Source: Megaustenia siamemsis (Eukaryota > Mollusca > Gastropoda > Stylommatophora > Ariophantidae). Taken from it: a stretch of DNA of 64,000 nt. Both the position numbers and the translations under genes were made by a program. The DNA is taken from positions 9,283,821-9,347,820 of the forward strand of contig JAVIAB010000024.1 in assembly GCA_032433765.1 (NCBI GenBank), read 5' to 3'. The notes below the pieces were generated by a model that was not told the DNA's origin, searched no databases, and worked only from the letters and a program-made list of their open reading frames with translations. Of the stretch, positions 34,417 to 46,600 are shown piece after piece (the stretch's first letter is position 1; each line of letters starts with the position of its first letter).

Positions 34417-34437
34417 CTTTACTGCAGCTTCGCATTT
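34417..34437 (+). CDS. Possible micro-exon 11 (21 nt), weak donor
   Basis: Good acceptor tttttcctcacattcag but donor gtatgcc is weaker than in the other exons. Phase-0 translation is LYCSFAF. It follows a Penelope-like terminal sequence (34295-34380), so it could be element-derived rather than an exon. Confidence 0.3.
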
Positions 34438-34448
34438 GTATGCCTTAA

Positions 34449-34852
34449 CCCTTTAAAGGGTGATAGACCTGCACATTTGAAACTAACCGTGGACACTTCA
34501 TAAATTGTGAGTGACCGCCCATAACTTGTGGAGAAAATACAACCTGACAGTCTTTATTACGATTCACCTTCGGTGTAACCTGTAGCAGATGACGGCGGTA
34601 GCCTTTTGGGATATATGTGAACACATTGTATACTCTAACATCTATTAACTTGACAAAGTTCACGATTCATCGTGTTATTTCTCCGGCGAGAGAGTGTTCT
34701 AAAGTGACACTTTTCGTTAAATTGTCAATGTTGATTTACATTGTGGTCAACATCAATTACTTATCGATGGAAAACAAACAAATATGGGAATCACTGAAAA
34801 TGGAGTTATCAGCCTGTGTGGCGAGGGACCCCCGTACCTAGGGTAAAAAGGT
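34449..34852. mobile_element. Possible second TTAA-flanked MITE
   Basis: TTAA near 34445-34448 is followed by CCCTTTAAAGGGT. The far end reads ACCCTA-like GGGTAAAAAGGTTTAA, an imperfect inverted partner ending in TTAA. Interior is non-coding. Confidence 0.5.
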
Positions 34853-35086
34853 TTAACACGCATAGATTCAGATCCTAGTCTCTAGGAACTTTGCCAGAGA
34901 GCTGGTCGAACTGAAAAAAAAGAAAAAAGAAAAACGAAAACCGAAAAAATAGATTCCGGTAACTTATATCACATAAACACATAAACACTATGTCATTTGG
35001 TAGTCAGGGAGTGGTGATAACATTATGTTGTACTCATTTCTCTAATACATTTCTTTTGATAAACTAAACTATATCTTTTATTTCAG

Positions 35087-35107
35087 CTTGCAAACTTTGC
35101 TTACACA
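35087..35107 (+). CDS. Micro-exon 12 (21 nt)
   Basis: Acceptor aactatatcttttatttcag, donor gtacgtc. Phase-0 translation is LANFAYT. A LINE-A fragment starts about 40 bases downstream. Confidence 0.55.
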
Positions 35108-35149
35108 GTACGTCAGATGATCTAAAAGTATAGCGAGATGATACCAATA

Positions 35150-35540
35150 TTTTGTTAAATGTGTGTGAAGAAGGAAATATAAATAGTGAAGTTTTAAAAC
35201 GGCTGAAAATGGAAAAAAAAATACTTTTAAACATAGTAAAAAAGTAAAGTACCCCAGTCACGCCAAGTGACGTATAGGGAAATATGGTGTTAGTGACCCT
35301 ATATTTTACAGACCTTCAGTACATGATTTTTGGGGTAATATGGTCGGTATTAGCCCGTGCTGCTTTACTTTCCCAGAAAAAAATCCGGTACCCATTTAAG
35401 GCTGGGTGAAACCGGAAGCCGTCGGCTAAGATCGAACCCTACCCCTTGTCCTTTGTAGTCCAGTTCACTAACCACTGAGCTATCGCGGCTACTTTTAAAC
35501 ATAATTCAAGATAAATGGCAATTTAGAGAAAGAAGGAGAA
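35150..35540 (+). mobile_element. LINE-A-like fragment split by SINE-1i
   Basis: NSEVLKRLKMEKKILLNI continues after the SINE, matching the NDEVLKQLKMKRELLNTI block of other LINE-A copies. Confidence 0.65.
35236..35490 (-). mobile_element. SINE-1i, full length
   Basis: Exact 13-base target duplication ACTTTTAAACATA at 35223-35235 and 35491-35503. Confidence 0.92.
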
Positions 35541-35764
35541 AAGTAACTTTATGAGGACCATATGTAAGAAAATATGTTTAGTTGAGTTGACATGTTATCT
35601 ATACTGATCATTGGACAAGTCATGTACATTGCGATATTTCCTAATTTAATGTAATCACAATTGTGGTATTATCTATACAGTAGAAATATGTTGTAAGCTA
35701 GGAAATGACAGACAAGACTAACGTGGATTTGGGACAAGATTACAGAGGAAAACATTCAAGTATG

Positions 35765-37232
35765 ATACAAAGTGAAATGGACGTCATAGAAGTAAGATAC
35801 AAAGTGAAATGAACTTCATAGAAGTAAGATATAAAGTGAAATGAACGTCATAGAAGTAAGATACAAAGTGAAATGAACTTCATAGAAGTAAGATACAAAG
35901 TGAAATGAACGTCATAGAAGTAAGATACAAAGTGAAATGAACGTCATAGAAGTAAGATACAAAGTGAAATGAACGTCATAGAAGTAAGATATAAAGTGAA
36001 ATGAACGTCATAGAAGTAAGATACAAAGTGAAATGAACGTCATAGAAGTAAGATACAAAGTGAAATGAACTTCATAGAAGTAAGATACAAAGTGAAATGA
36101 ACGTCATAGAAGTAAGATATAAAGTGAAATGAACGTCATAGAAGTAAGATACAAAGTGAAATGAACTTCATAGAAGTAAGATACAAAGTGAAATGAACGT
36201 CATAGAAGTAAGATACAAAGTGAAATGAACGTCATAGAAGTAAGATACAAAGTGAAATGAACGTCATAGAAGTAAGATATAAAGTGACATGGACTTCATA
36301 GAAGTAAGATACAAAGTGAAATGAACTTCATAGAAGTAAGATATAAAGTGAAATGAACGTCATAGAAGTAAGATACAAAGTGAAATGAACTTCATAGAAG
36401 TAAGATACAAAGTGAAATGAACGTCATAGAAGTAAGATACAAAGTGAAATGAACGTCATAGAAGTAAGATACAAAGTGAAATGAACGTCATAGAAGTAAG
36501 ATATAAAGTGAAATGAACGTCATAGAAGTAAGATACAAAGTGAAATGAACGTCATAGAAGTAAGATACAAAGTGAAATGAACTTCATAGAAGTAAGATAC
36601 CAAGTGAAATGAACGTCATAGAAGTAAGATACAAAGTGAAATGAACGTCATAGAAGTAAGATACAAAGTGAAATGAACGTCATAGAAGTAAGATACAAAG
36701 TGAAATGAACGTCATAGAAGTAAGATACAAAGTGAAATGAACGTCATAGAAGTAAGATATAAAGTGAAATGAACGTCATAGAAGTAAGATACAAAGTGAA
36801 ATGAACGTCATAGAAGTAAGATACAAAGTGAAATGAACGTCATAGAAGTAAGATATAAAGTGAAATGAACGTCATAGAAGTAAGATACAAAGTGAAATGA
36901 ACGTCATAGAAGTAAGATATAAAGTGAAATGAACGTCATAGAAGTAAGATATAAAGTGAAATGAACGTCATAGAAGTAAGATACAAAGTGAAATGAACGT
37001 CATAGAAGTAAGATATAAAGTGAAATGAACGTCATAGAAGTAAGATAAAAAGTGAAATTAACGTCATAGAAGTAAGATACAAAGTGAAATGAACGTCATA
37101 GAAGTAAGATATAAAGTGAAATAAACGTCATAGAAGTAAGATACAAAGTGAAATGAACGTCATAGAAGTAAGATATAAAGTGAAATGAACGTCATAGAAG
37201 CAAGATAGAAAGTGAAATGAACGGCATAGAAG
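35765..37232. repeat. 32-bp minisatellite, about 46 copies
   Basis: Unit words gaacgtcatagaagtaagat and acaaagtgaaat. Most variation is C/T at two positions. Confidence 0.95.
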
Positions 37233-37235
37233 CCA

Positions 37236-37935
37236 ACCTTCGATGTGAAGACGCACACACTTGAATGATGACACAAGTGTGCGTGTGTATGCGCGCAGCT
37301 GCTCCTCGATCAGATTTGACCGTCTTTTGTATTTTTGCTACGAACATTAACTACTAAAATATAATTCAATCTTAAATATTGACTTTGGCTACAAATGTGA
37401 CGTTTCTTGTGTGGTCTCACAAACTGGAACCACTTTCATCAAATATCAGTTTTAAGTATAGGGGGAATGTACTAGAATCGGGACTTTTCGCATGAAAAAT
37501 ATTTTAAAAATAGACAATCATTATCAATTCTACCAGTCATCGATTACATACAAGACAACGTTTAAAGTGGCTTGAACATTTAATTTGCATGAACACATCA
37601 AGCACTAGCGTCAGGAACGTATAACAAAGAAATGGAGCAACAAAGATATAGAATTAGACCAAGAAGAAGATGGACTGTGGGGATTGACGACATAATAAAA
37701 CAATGTAACATTCCTACGTACCGAGCCACGCCCTTGATCGTTGATTGACTTAAGCCTGCGACGCCTACCGGGAAAAATTAGAACAAGATAAATTAAATAA
37801 AATAGAAAAGAATCATTATCAACTGATGTCGTTATGTCGTTTCTTTGATATCGTTTGTTCATCTTTATTATATCCTTTGTATGGTCATACACATTCTTTC
37901 TAGAAACACAAACCAGTTTATCTTTAAGAACATTA

Positions 37936-37974
<39 letters not shown>

Positions 37975-38075
37975 TCTATTTATCTGTCTATCTATTTTGA
38001 AGAATCACTTAAATATAGTATACATTTGTTGAGAAAAGCGTTATGGATAATGAAAATTATTTACCTCTTTTTCAG
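37236..38075. other. Intronic sequence before micro-exon 13
   Basis: TA run at 37938-37970; a degraded retroelement frame may lie at 37550-37800. Otherwise nothing recognised. Confidence 0.45.
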
Positions 38076-38084
38076 ATTTCTCTG
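38076..38084 (+). CDS. Possible micro-exon 13 (9 nt)
   Basis: Acceptor atttacctctttttcag, donor gtatgta. The nine bases read ISL in phase 0. Both splice sites are good, but so short an exon carries little information of its own. Confidence 0.4.
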
Positions 38085-38111
38085 GTATGTAATAAGATCT
38101 AGACAATTGTG

Positions 38112-39700
38112 TACGCGCTGATGTAGTTAGGCAACATTGTAGTTGTCACACTTATGTAATTAGGCAACATTGTAATTGTCACACTTATGTAGTTAGGTAA
38201 CATTGTAATTGTCACACTTATGTAGTTAGGTAACATTGTAATTGTCACACTTATGTAGTTAGGTAACATTGTAATTGTCACACTTATGTAGTTAGGTAAC
38301 ATTGTAATTGTCACACTTATGTAGTTAGGTAACATTGTAATTGTCACACTTATGTAGTTAGGTAACATTGTAGTTGTCTCACTTATGTAGTTAGGTAACA
38401 TTGTAATTGTCACACTTATGTAGTTAGGTAACATTGTACTTGTCACACTTATGTAGTTAGGTAACATTGTACTTGTCACACTTATGTAGTTAGGTAACAT
38501 TGTACTTGTCACACTTATGTAGTTAGGTAACATTGTAATTGTCACACTTATGTAGTTAGGTAACATTGTACTTGTCACACTTATGTAGTTAGGTAACATT
38601 GTAGTTGTCACACTTATGTAGTTAGGTAACATTGTAATTGTCACACTTATGTAGTTAGGTAACATTGTAGTTGTCTCACTGATGTAGTTAGGTAACATTG
38701 TAGTTGTCACACTTATGTAGTTAGGTAACATTGTAATTGTCACACGTATGTAGTTATGTAACATTGTAGTTGTCTCACTGATGTAGTTAGGTAACATTGT
38801 AGTTGTCTCACTGATGTAGTTATGTAACATTGTAGTTGTCTCACTGATGTAGTTAGGTAACATTGTAGTTGTCTCACTGATGTAGTTAGGTAACATTGTA
38901 GTTGTCTCCCTGATGTAGTTAGGTAACATTGTAGTTGTCTCCCTGATGTAGTTAGGTAACATTGTAGTTGTCTCACTGATGTAGTTATGTAACATTGTAG
39001 TTGTCTCACTGATGTAGTTAGGTAACATTGTAGTTGTCTCACTGATGTAGTTAGGTAACATTGTAGTTGTCTCACTGATGTAGTTAGGTAACATTGTAGT
39101 TGTCTCACTGATGTAGTTAGGTAACATTGTAGTTGTCTCACTGATGTAGTTAGGTAACATTGTAGTTGTCTCACTGATGTAGTTAGGTAACATTGTAGTT
39201 GTCTCACTTATGTAGTTATGTAACATTGTAGTTGTCTCACTGATGTAGTTAGGTAACATTGTAGTTGTCTCACTGATGTAGTTAGGTAACATTGTAGTTG
39301 TCTCACTGATGTAGTTAGGTAACATTGTAGTTGTCTCACTGATGTAGTTATGTAACATTGTAGTTGTCTCACTGATGTAGTTATGTAACATTGTAGTTGT
39401 CTCACTTATGTAGTTAGGTAACATTGTAGTTGTCTCACTGATGTAGTTAGGTAACATTGTAGTTGTCTCACTGATGTAGTTAGGTAACATTGTAGTTGTC
39501 TCACTGATGTAGTTAGGTAACATTGTAGTTGTCTCACTGATGTAGTTAGGTAACATTGTAGTTGTCTCACTGATGTAGTTATGTAACATTGTAGTTGTCT
39601 CACTGATGTAGTTATGTAACATTGTAGTTGTCTCACTTATGTAGTTAGGTAACATTGTAGTTGTCTCACTGATGTAGTTAGGTAACATTGTAGTTGTCTC
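38112..39700. repeat. 33-bp minisatellite, about 48 copies
   Basis: Unit words gtagttaggtaacattgtag and ttgtctcactgat. Higher-order order is visible: TGTCACACTTAT types fill the left part and TGTCTCACTGAT types the right. A 529-codon minus-strand frame (MLPNYISETTT repeats) is open from end to end. Confidence 0.95.
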
Positions 39701-39704
39701 TCTT

Positions 39705-39905
39705 CATTTCTGTAACCTTCTATTCTCCCTTCCCTTCCTACTTTCTTCCCTTCCATCCTGCTGTCCTGCCTTCATGTCTGTCTGCCTGCCTTCCCGATTA
39801 CCTTCCAGAATGCCTTCCTGCCTGCTTTTCTTCCACCCTGCCTCCTTTCTTCCCTTCCTTCCTCACTTCTTCCCTTCCTCCCGTCCTTCATTCCTTCCTC
39901 CCTCC
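39705..39905. repeat. CTTC/CCTG pyrimidine-rich tract
   Basis: Imperfect CCTTCC and CTGCCTG words. Confidence 0.85.
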
Positions 39906-40319
39906 TTTTATTCTAAAGTGTATATTCAATGTGATTAAAATAATATAAATCTTAAAATTCAAAAGCTTTCATGGTTAATATTGACAACGCACCTCGTCAA
40001 ACCACTGGTTTACCAATAGTGTATGTGTTTGTTACATACATTAAACTACTAACATACCATTGGCACTAAACTATTTACCTGATCTAAAAAATATTACATT
40101 TAGTCTTTGATGTCACAAATTTAAACCACTCCTGTAAAGTTCGAATTTTAAGAATAAGTGCAGTGTACAAGACTCAAGGCTTCTTCATCCACAAATGAAG
40201 TAACGTTTCGAGGATTATCACTAAAATACCATTTTGAAATAAAAACAAACAACTGTGTGATATTTGTGTGATAAATGTTGATTATTGCTAAAGCTAAATT
40301 CTCTTAAATGATATTTCAG

Positions 40320-40337
40320 CAAAAGGAGCCAATCAAG
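40320..40337 (+). CDS. Micro-exon 14 (18 nt)
   Basis: Acceptor ctcttaaatgatatttcag, donor gtacgta. Phase-0 translation is QKEPIK. It lies in a repeat-poor stretch at 39950-40550. Confidence 0.55.
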
Positions 40338-40569
40338 GTACGTACCATCATCAAGAACGATAAGTGTAAACACTGAATCATAAATATAGTGTGAATGTAT
40401 GGGACATGTAGTGTTTGATCATTGATATAAAATAAGTATGTGACTGGTGTTTAGTGTTCAGTTTTTTAAGTCAATATAATTCTTGTTAGGCTCTTTTCTA
40501 GATCTTCAATGGCATGTCAGTTCTATCATTAGTGTTAGTACAAGTAACACGCTTGAGTTGAACAGTCAG

Positions 40570-40946
40570 AGAGGGTTCTATCTGTCAGTCTGTCTCTGTG
40601 TATGTCTATATAACCTACCTACCCTCTCTGCGCTATTCATCCGTCAGTCTGCCGCCTATCTCTATATCTGTCTATCTGTCCAACCGTCTATATGTCCGTC
40701 TCTTTGTATGTCTCTCTGTCTGACTGTCTCTCTCTGTCTCTATTTGTCAATCCGTCTTTCTGTCCGTCCGTCTGTCTGGCTTTCTGTCTGTCTCTCTCTC
40801 TCTCTGTATGTCTATCGATCTGTCTGTCTGACTGTCACTCTGTCTGTCTTTCTCTGTCTCTATCTATCAGTCTGTCTCTCTGTCACCCTCCTGTCCGTCT
40901 GTCTGTTTGGCTGTTTCTCTGTCTGTCTATTGGCCTGTCTGTCTAC
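40570..40946. repeat. CTGT tetranucleotide array
   Basis: Imperfect CTGTCTGT and CTCT words, ending at a fragment of repeat T (40947-40985, TTCTTTCGAGCCGCAGACC). Confidence 0.9.
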
Positions 40947-40989
40947 TGTTCTTTCGAGCCGCAGACCTCACTTAGGGCAGGTGTTTTAG

Positions 40990-41640
40990 CATCCTTATGT
41001 TGAACGATCTTTGTTATCCAGCGTCAGATCTTGCACAAGACCCACTTTCTATCTTCGCTCACGTCCCTGAGATTCATGCAAGACTTTAACAAGTTTCATA
41101 CCAACGTTTTTGTCGATAAAATCCTTGTGTTGTGTGTTCCTGTGTTGACTTCGAGAACTATATTTATCCTGCAAAGTGATCAACACTCCACATTTGGCTA
41201 CCATTTAGTTGAATGAAGGATATTATTTTGTGTATATTTGAGGAATTTGGATTATGTTGTATAATATTTCAAAACAAAAGGATAGCAACACTAATAAACT
41301 TGGAAAAGGGTAAGTGAATTACAATATTTCAAATTAAACATTACCTACCTTGAATATTTTATATTTTAAAAAATATAATTATTCCTACAAATAACCACAT
41401 ATTATAAATATATTGCTAATTTCGTTTTCTGTATCCATTTTCCTTTCCAGTGATGTATAACACATACCACATATATCTAAATTATCGTCTGAATTAGTCA
41501 CATGAAATAGGTATATTGTAAAATTTTTTTTAACAGGAAAATTAATCTAGTCCAAAACTTAAAATAACGTGTTTCCGGTTCTGGTCCTGAAAGAGTTAAT
41601 ATCGTTCAGCAGGTGTGTTCAATCAATGACGTAGAACCAG
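40990..41640. other. Intronic sequence around the doubtful exon
   Basis: AT-rich with no recognised repeat; GTTTCCGGTTCTGGTCCTGA-like words near 41570 may be an element end. Confidence 0.4.
41281..41309 (+). other. Doubtful exon, 29 nt, breaks the 3n rule
   Basis: A strong donor, gtaagtg, follows an open interval reading DSNTNKLGKG. The nearest AG has no pyrimidine tract (aaaacaaaag) and gives 29 nt. Using the AG four bases into the interval gives 24 nt but a stop in phase 0. It may be a decayed exon, a sequencing indel or chance; it is excluded from the count of 19. Confidence 0.2.
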
Positions 41641-41899
41641 AGGAAGAACGGGGTACAAGTGATGTCAGAAGGCAGTGAGTACGTTGTCGTCATCACCACA
41701 CTAGATAGATTGTGGAGACAACAAATCCCATTGGTCGTTGAGGCGGAAGTGCAGGGCTACATTTTCAAGATTACTTCTGATAGTCATTTACACAAATGGG
41801 TCTGTTATTCGGCACGTACGGCGCTCGTAGGCTCTGACGGCTCATGTTTGAGGCAGAAATGTGAAAGAAGACAGTAATGCTTTGCATTGACTACAAGAA

Positions 41900-42475
41900 G
41901 TTTAACCACGGAAATGATGGTTGTTACAAACGCATTAACCTGGATTGAGACAAAGCCTTATACACATGTTGTGTCGTCTCAGTGACTCATTGAGCATGCT
42001 CAGAAAGATCTCGACTGGCTGGGCTCCTCGGCAGTAGTTAGAGTCTCTAGTGGAGGTCTATTCTAAAAAGTGTCTGCATCATTTTCGTGCCAGGACACGC
42101 GGTTTATAAGAGGTAATGGGCGGGCTGACAGACTTGCCAGTTTTGGGTGATGTTGCGTGCGGAAGAGAAATGGACCGCTGGGACATTCTGAATGCCCTCA
42201 CTGAAGCTGGAGGATTTAAAAAAAACGACTAAAAATATAAATATAAACCTGAATCCGCAGCCATGATCAAACCTCACGATTACCATGTCAAGGTGGGAGA
42301 TGCCAGACGAGAGCGCTACGTAGGAATCCAATAAACACGTATCAACAACACAGCACCCGTGTCGTTAGTCGCTACACGTTGATGGAAATACTTCGGGAAA
42401 GATCTGAGCACTTATGGACTTGCTCGATGTGCAATAATAGATGACCTGTCACTACATTTGACTTGACTAAGCTAA
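41900..42475 (+). mobile_element. RNase H-bearing LINE remnant, copy 1
   Basis: Broken frames read HFRAR-type and GREMDRWDILNALTEAGGF, then AAMIKPHDYHVKVGDARRERYVG, in the style of RNase H ends of invertebrate retroelements. Related sequence at 54060-54380. Confidence 0.45.
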
Positions 42476-42488
42476 AGACGCCCGTGTG

Positions 42489-42755
42489 TTACCGAGGCCT
42501 CATTATGAGGGAAGTAAAGAATAGTGGCACTGTGACCTTCCAGGCATGTCGTAAGAGGCGACTAAGGAGGTTGATCGATGGCTTGACAAGCTGTCATTGT
42601 AAAAAGTATTGTTATGGAAACAGTCATAGCTTTTAAATGCAGTGATCTCTGCAATATATGCCACTTTGGCACGCACGGTTTCTGTTTTTGAGATTGTGGT
42701 TCTGCCCTATGTGCCGTCTTCGGCTCGAAAGGACAATAGATAGATAGATAGAAAC
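42489..42755 (+). mobile_element. Dispersed repeat T, copy 3
   Basis: Full plus-strand copy from CCCGTGTGTTACCGAGGCCT to a TAGATAGATAGA tail. Confidence 0.75.
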
Positions 42756-42791
42756 TAAAGGACAACTAAAATATGGAATCTTCTATTGCAG

Positions 42792-42812
42792 ATTGCTGGT
42801 TTTGCAGGAAAT
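42792..42812 (+). CDS. Micro-exon 16 (21 nt)
   Basis: Acceptor ggaatcttctattgcag, donor gtaagta. Phase-0 translation is IAGFAGN. A dispersed repeat with a TAGA-type tail ends about 40 bases upstream. Confidence 0.63.
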
Positions 42813-43139
42813 GTAAGTAGCAGTCTAAAAAAAATGTTTCAATGATTAACATTGCGCTGTGAGAATAGGGTATCATTTGAACAGCTTATGTGATAACAGT
42901 CAGATTCCATTGTTTTGTTTTAGATAAATTAACAGCTTAATGTCCAGAGAACTGGTTGATAAAGAACGTAACAACAAGTATCATACTGTGTAATATCTGC
43001 AAAAACTGAACAACGTGAATGGTATTTTGACGCAATCAAAATATCTTTTCATAAGCGTTGGTGTGTTGCAAGGTGGTTAGATGTTCAATTGTAGGGGTAC
43101 CGCCAGTGCATATATATATATATATAAATATATATGGGA
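42813..43139. other. Intronic sequence after micro-exon 16
   Basis: Short TA run at 43110-43132; nothing else recognised. Confidence 0.5.
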
Positions 43140-43356
43140 ATCTGTATAATTTCAGATGCAAATATGTCTGGCTTCAAATGCTGATCTGTCTAGTTTGAGA
43201 GGTTAATCATTCTAGTTTCAAAGGCAAATATTTATACTTTCAATTGCAAATCTATCGAGCTTCAAATTCTATTATGTATAGTTTCAAATGGTGATCTTTC
43301 TAGTTTCAAATTCTAATCTTTATACTTTCAAATTCGAATCTTTCTAGTTTCAAATT

Positions 43357-43616
43357 GGAGCCGCGATAGCTCATTGGTTAGTGAACTGGACTACAACGGA
43401 CAAGGGTTAGGGTTCGATCCCAAACGACGGCTTCCGGGTTCACCCAGCCTTAAATGGGTACCGGATTTTTTCTGGGAAAGTAAAGCTGCACGGGCGTAAT
43501 ACCGACCACATAACCCCAAAAATCATGTGCTGAAGGTCTGTAAAATATAGGGTCACTAACACCATATTTCCCTATACGCCACTTGGCGTGACGGGGGTAC
43601 TTTACTTATTACTTTA
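43357..43616 (+). mobile_element. SINE-1j, full length, inside the 22-bp array
   Basis: Flanks CTAGTTTCAAATT (43344-43356) and CTAGTTTAAAATT (43617-43629) could be a target duplication or two array units. Confidence 0.88.
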
Positions 43617-44132
43617 CTAGTTTAAAATTCTAATCTTTCTACTTTCAAATTCTAATCTTTATAGTTTCGAATGCTAATCTGTCTAGTTTCAAATTCGAAT
43701 CTGTCTAGTTTAAAATTCTAATCTGTCTAGTTTCGAATTCTAATATGTCTAGTTTCAAATTCTAATCTGTCTAATTTCTAACGCTAATCTGTCTAGTTTC
43801 GAATTCTAACCTGTCTAGTTTCAAATTCTAATCCGTATACTTTCTAATGGTATTCTGTTTAGTTTCTAATGCTAATTTGTATAGTTTCACATTCTAATCT
43901 GTCTAGTTTCAAATTCTAATCTGTCTAGTTTTAAATTCTAATCTGTCTAGTTTCAAATGATAATCTGTCTAGTTTCAAATTCTAATATGTCTAGTTTCAA
44001 ATTCTAATCTGTCTAGTTTCAAATTCTAATATGTCTAGTTTCAAATTCGAATATGTCTAGTTTCAAATTCGAATCTGTCTAGTTTCCAATTCGTCTCTGT
44101 ATACTTTCTAATGGTATTCTGTCTAGTTTTAT

Positions 44133-44192
44133 GAATTATGGATTTTAATTCGTTTGCTGTGATACCGAGGCCTTCCATAACCAATAACCAAT
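44133..44192 (-). repeat. R4 fragment (copy d) inside the 22-bp array
   Basis: Only the terminal 60 bases (ggccttccataaccaataac side). Confidence 0.65.
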
Positions 44193-44325
44193 CTGTCTAG
44201 TTTCAAATTCTAATCTGTCTAATTTCAAATTCTAATGTGTCTTGTTTCTAATGCTAATCTGTCTAGTTTCAAATTCTAATCTGTCTAGTTTCTAATACTA
44301 ATCTGTCTAGTTTCAAATTCTAATC

Positions 44326-44705
44326 GTAAATAAAAAGATGAGATGGCAATCTTAATTACAGGCAACAACTCCTGATCAATAAACGGGTTAGTGAGTCATG
44401 TACTATGTGACGTATCACGGGGCTGGAGAGTCTACAGATAAGATGTAGGTCCCATAATAAGAAGGTCTGGGTTCAATTCGACTAGTATGAATATTTGTTT
44501 CCAAAAATAACGAAAATTAAATCCGTGGTTTCTTCTTGGCTTTACCTTCTACGGGTCCCCTCCGGGTATTGAGGTTCTGTTCCTAGCCTGCTATGATTAC
44601 GGTAAAGAAGGAGGTCCCGTGTGCACTCGCGCACGTTAAAAAACGTTAGCAGTTATAAATTGAAAAGAGCGACTCAAAATTTATGCTGTCCGGGAAAAAA
44701 AATTG
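44326..44705. other. Unassigned intronic sequence
   Basis: Nothing recognised. Confidence 0.45.
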
Positions 44706-44825
44706 TTAGAAAAAATATACGTACAGTGGTATCACACTACAAAAATATACCTACAATGGTATAACACTACAAAAGTATACACACTACAAAAACTATATCC
44801 ACACTGCAACACTACTACAAGAAAT

Positions 44826-45150
44826 ATCATCATCATCAAGTTCCAAGCCTGCTGGCGAAGGCGATCATGTCTCTCCACAATTTTCGATCTCGACAGTTAT
44901 TTATCATTTCCGTTGTTGAACTTCTGCCAAGCCATTCTCTTAACTTTGCTTCCCTCTGTCTCTTCGTCCCTCAATTTTCCCAGTTGTTTAATATATGCCT
45001 GTTGTTCTCTTCTCATTACGTGGCCAAAAAACGATGATTGTTTCTTCCTAATATTGAAAAATAGCTCTCTTTTTGCTATGGCAACTTTCAGAACGTTTTC
45101 ATTGCTCTTCTTAGATATTCATGATATTCTTAACATTATTCTGTAAAACT
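44826..45150 (-). mobile_element. LINE-C 3' fragment
   Basis: CATCATCATCAAGTTCC end, then the LINE-C tail; its truncated 5' edge lies at about 45150 inside the array. Confidence 0.8.
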
Positions 45151-45234
45151 ACAAAAAATATACCCACACTACATCAAACTGCTAAAATATACCCACACTA
45201 CATCAAACTGCTAAAATATACCCACACTACAAAA

Positions 45235-45531
45235 GGTAAAGTACGAGACTTGAACCGGCGTCTTAGCACGCGAGTTTACACCCATATGTGCTCGGCCGCC
45301 TATCCAGAAATGTTCGGAGATTTCGGTATAGTGTCGCCTCAAGCATCGAAACTCAGATGCGAAGAGACATTCCTCACCTTCCCAGGGTAATACCCTGGTA
45401 CCCATTTCTGCAAACGGCTGGGTCGACCGTGGGGGTATTTTTTTTTTCCAACCACGAGTAAAATTCACACTGCTCCCAGCGGGAATCGAACACGGGTTGT
45501 CCGAACGTCGGTAGTCCAGTCGGGTGGTTTT
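45235..45531 (-). mobile_element. SINE-2b, full length
   Basis: Minus-strand tRNA-like head with B box TGTTCGATTCC near 45490. Flanks CACTACAAAA at 45225-45234 and 45532-45541 (target duplication or array units). Confidence 0.82.
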
Positions 45532-46600
45532 CACTACAAAAATATACCGACACTACATCACTGTACATAAATATACATACATTACATCATGCAACAAAAA
45601 TATACCCACACTACATGAAACTACAAAAATATACCCACACTAAAAAAATATACCCACACTACATCACACTACTAAAATATACACACACTACATGACAATA
45701 CAAATATATACACACACTACATGATACTACAAAAATATACACACACTACATGACACTACAAAAATATACACACACTACATGACACTACAAAAATATACCC
45801 ACACTACATCACACTACTAAAATATACACACACTACATGACACTACAAAAATATACCCACACTACATGACACTACAAAAATATACACACACTACATGACA
45901 CTACAAAAATATACACACACTACATGACACTACAAAAATATACACACACTACATGACACTACAAAAATATACACACACTACATCATTGTACAAAAATATA
46001 CACACACTACACCACTGTACAAAAATATACACATACTGCACCAATGTACAAAAATATACACATACTGCACCAATGTACAAAAATATACACACACTGCACC
46101 ACTGTACAAAAATATACACACACTATATCACACTACAAAAATGTGCACACACTACATTACACTTAAAAATATACACACACTACATCACACTACAAAAATG
46201 TGCACACACTACATTACACTAAAAAATATACACACACTATATCACACTACAAAAATGTGCACACACTACATTACACTAAAAAATATACACACACTACATC
46301 ACACTACAAAAATACACACACACACTACATCACACTACAAAAATATACACACACTATATCACACTACAAAAATATACACACACTATATCACACTACAAAA
46401 ATATACACACACTAAATCACACTACAAAAATATACACACACTATATCACACTACAAAAATATACACACACTACATCACACTACAAAAATATACACACACT
46501 ATATCACACTACAAAAATATACACACACTATATCACACTACAAAAATATACACACACTATATCACACTACAAAAATATACACACACTACATCACACACAG

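Larger units (their letters stand above)
43145..44325. repeat. 22-bp minisatellite, about 40 copies, with two insertions
   Basis: Unit taatctgtctagtttcaaat plus TC. Interrupted by SINE-1j (43357-43616) and by an R4 fragment (44133-44192). Confidence 0.93.
44708..46600. repeat. 29-bp minisatellite with LINE and SINE insertions
   Basis: Unit words cactacaaaaatatacacac and actacatga. Array pieces at 44708-44825, 45150-45234 and 45532-46600 are separated by LINE-C and SINE-2b. Confidence 0.92.
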
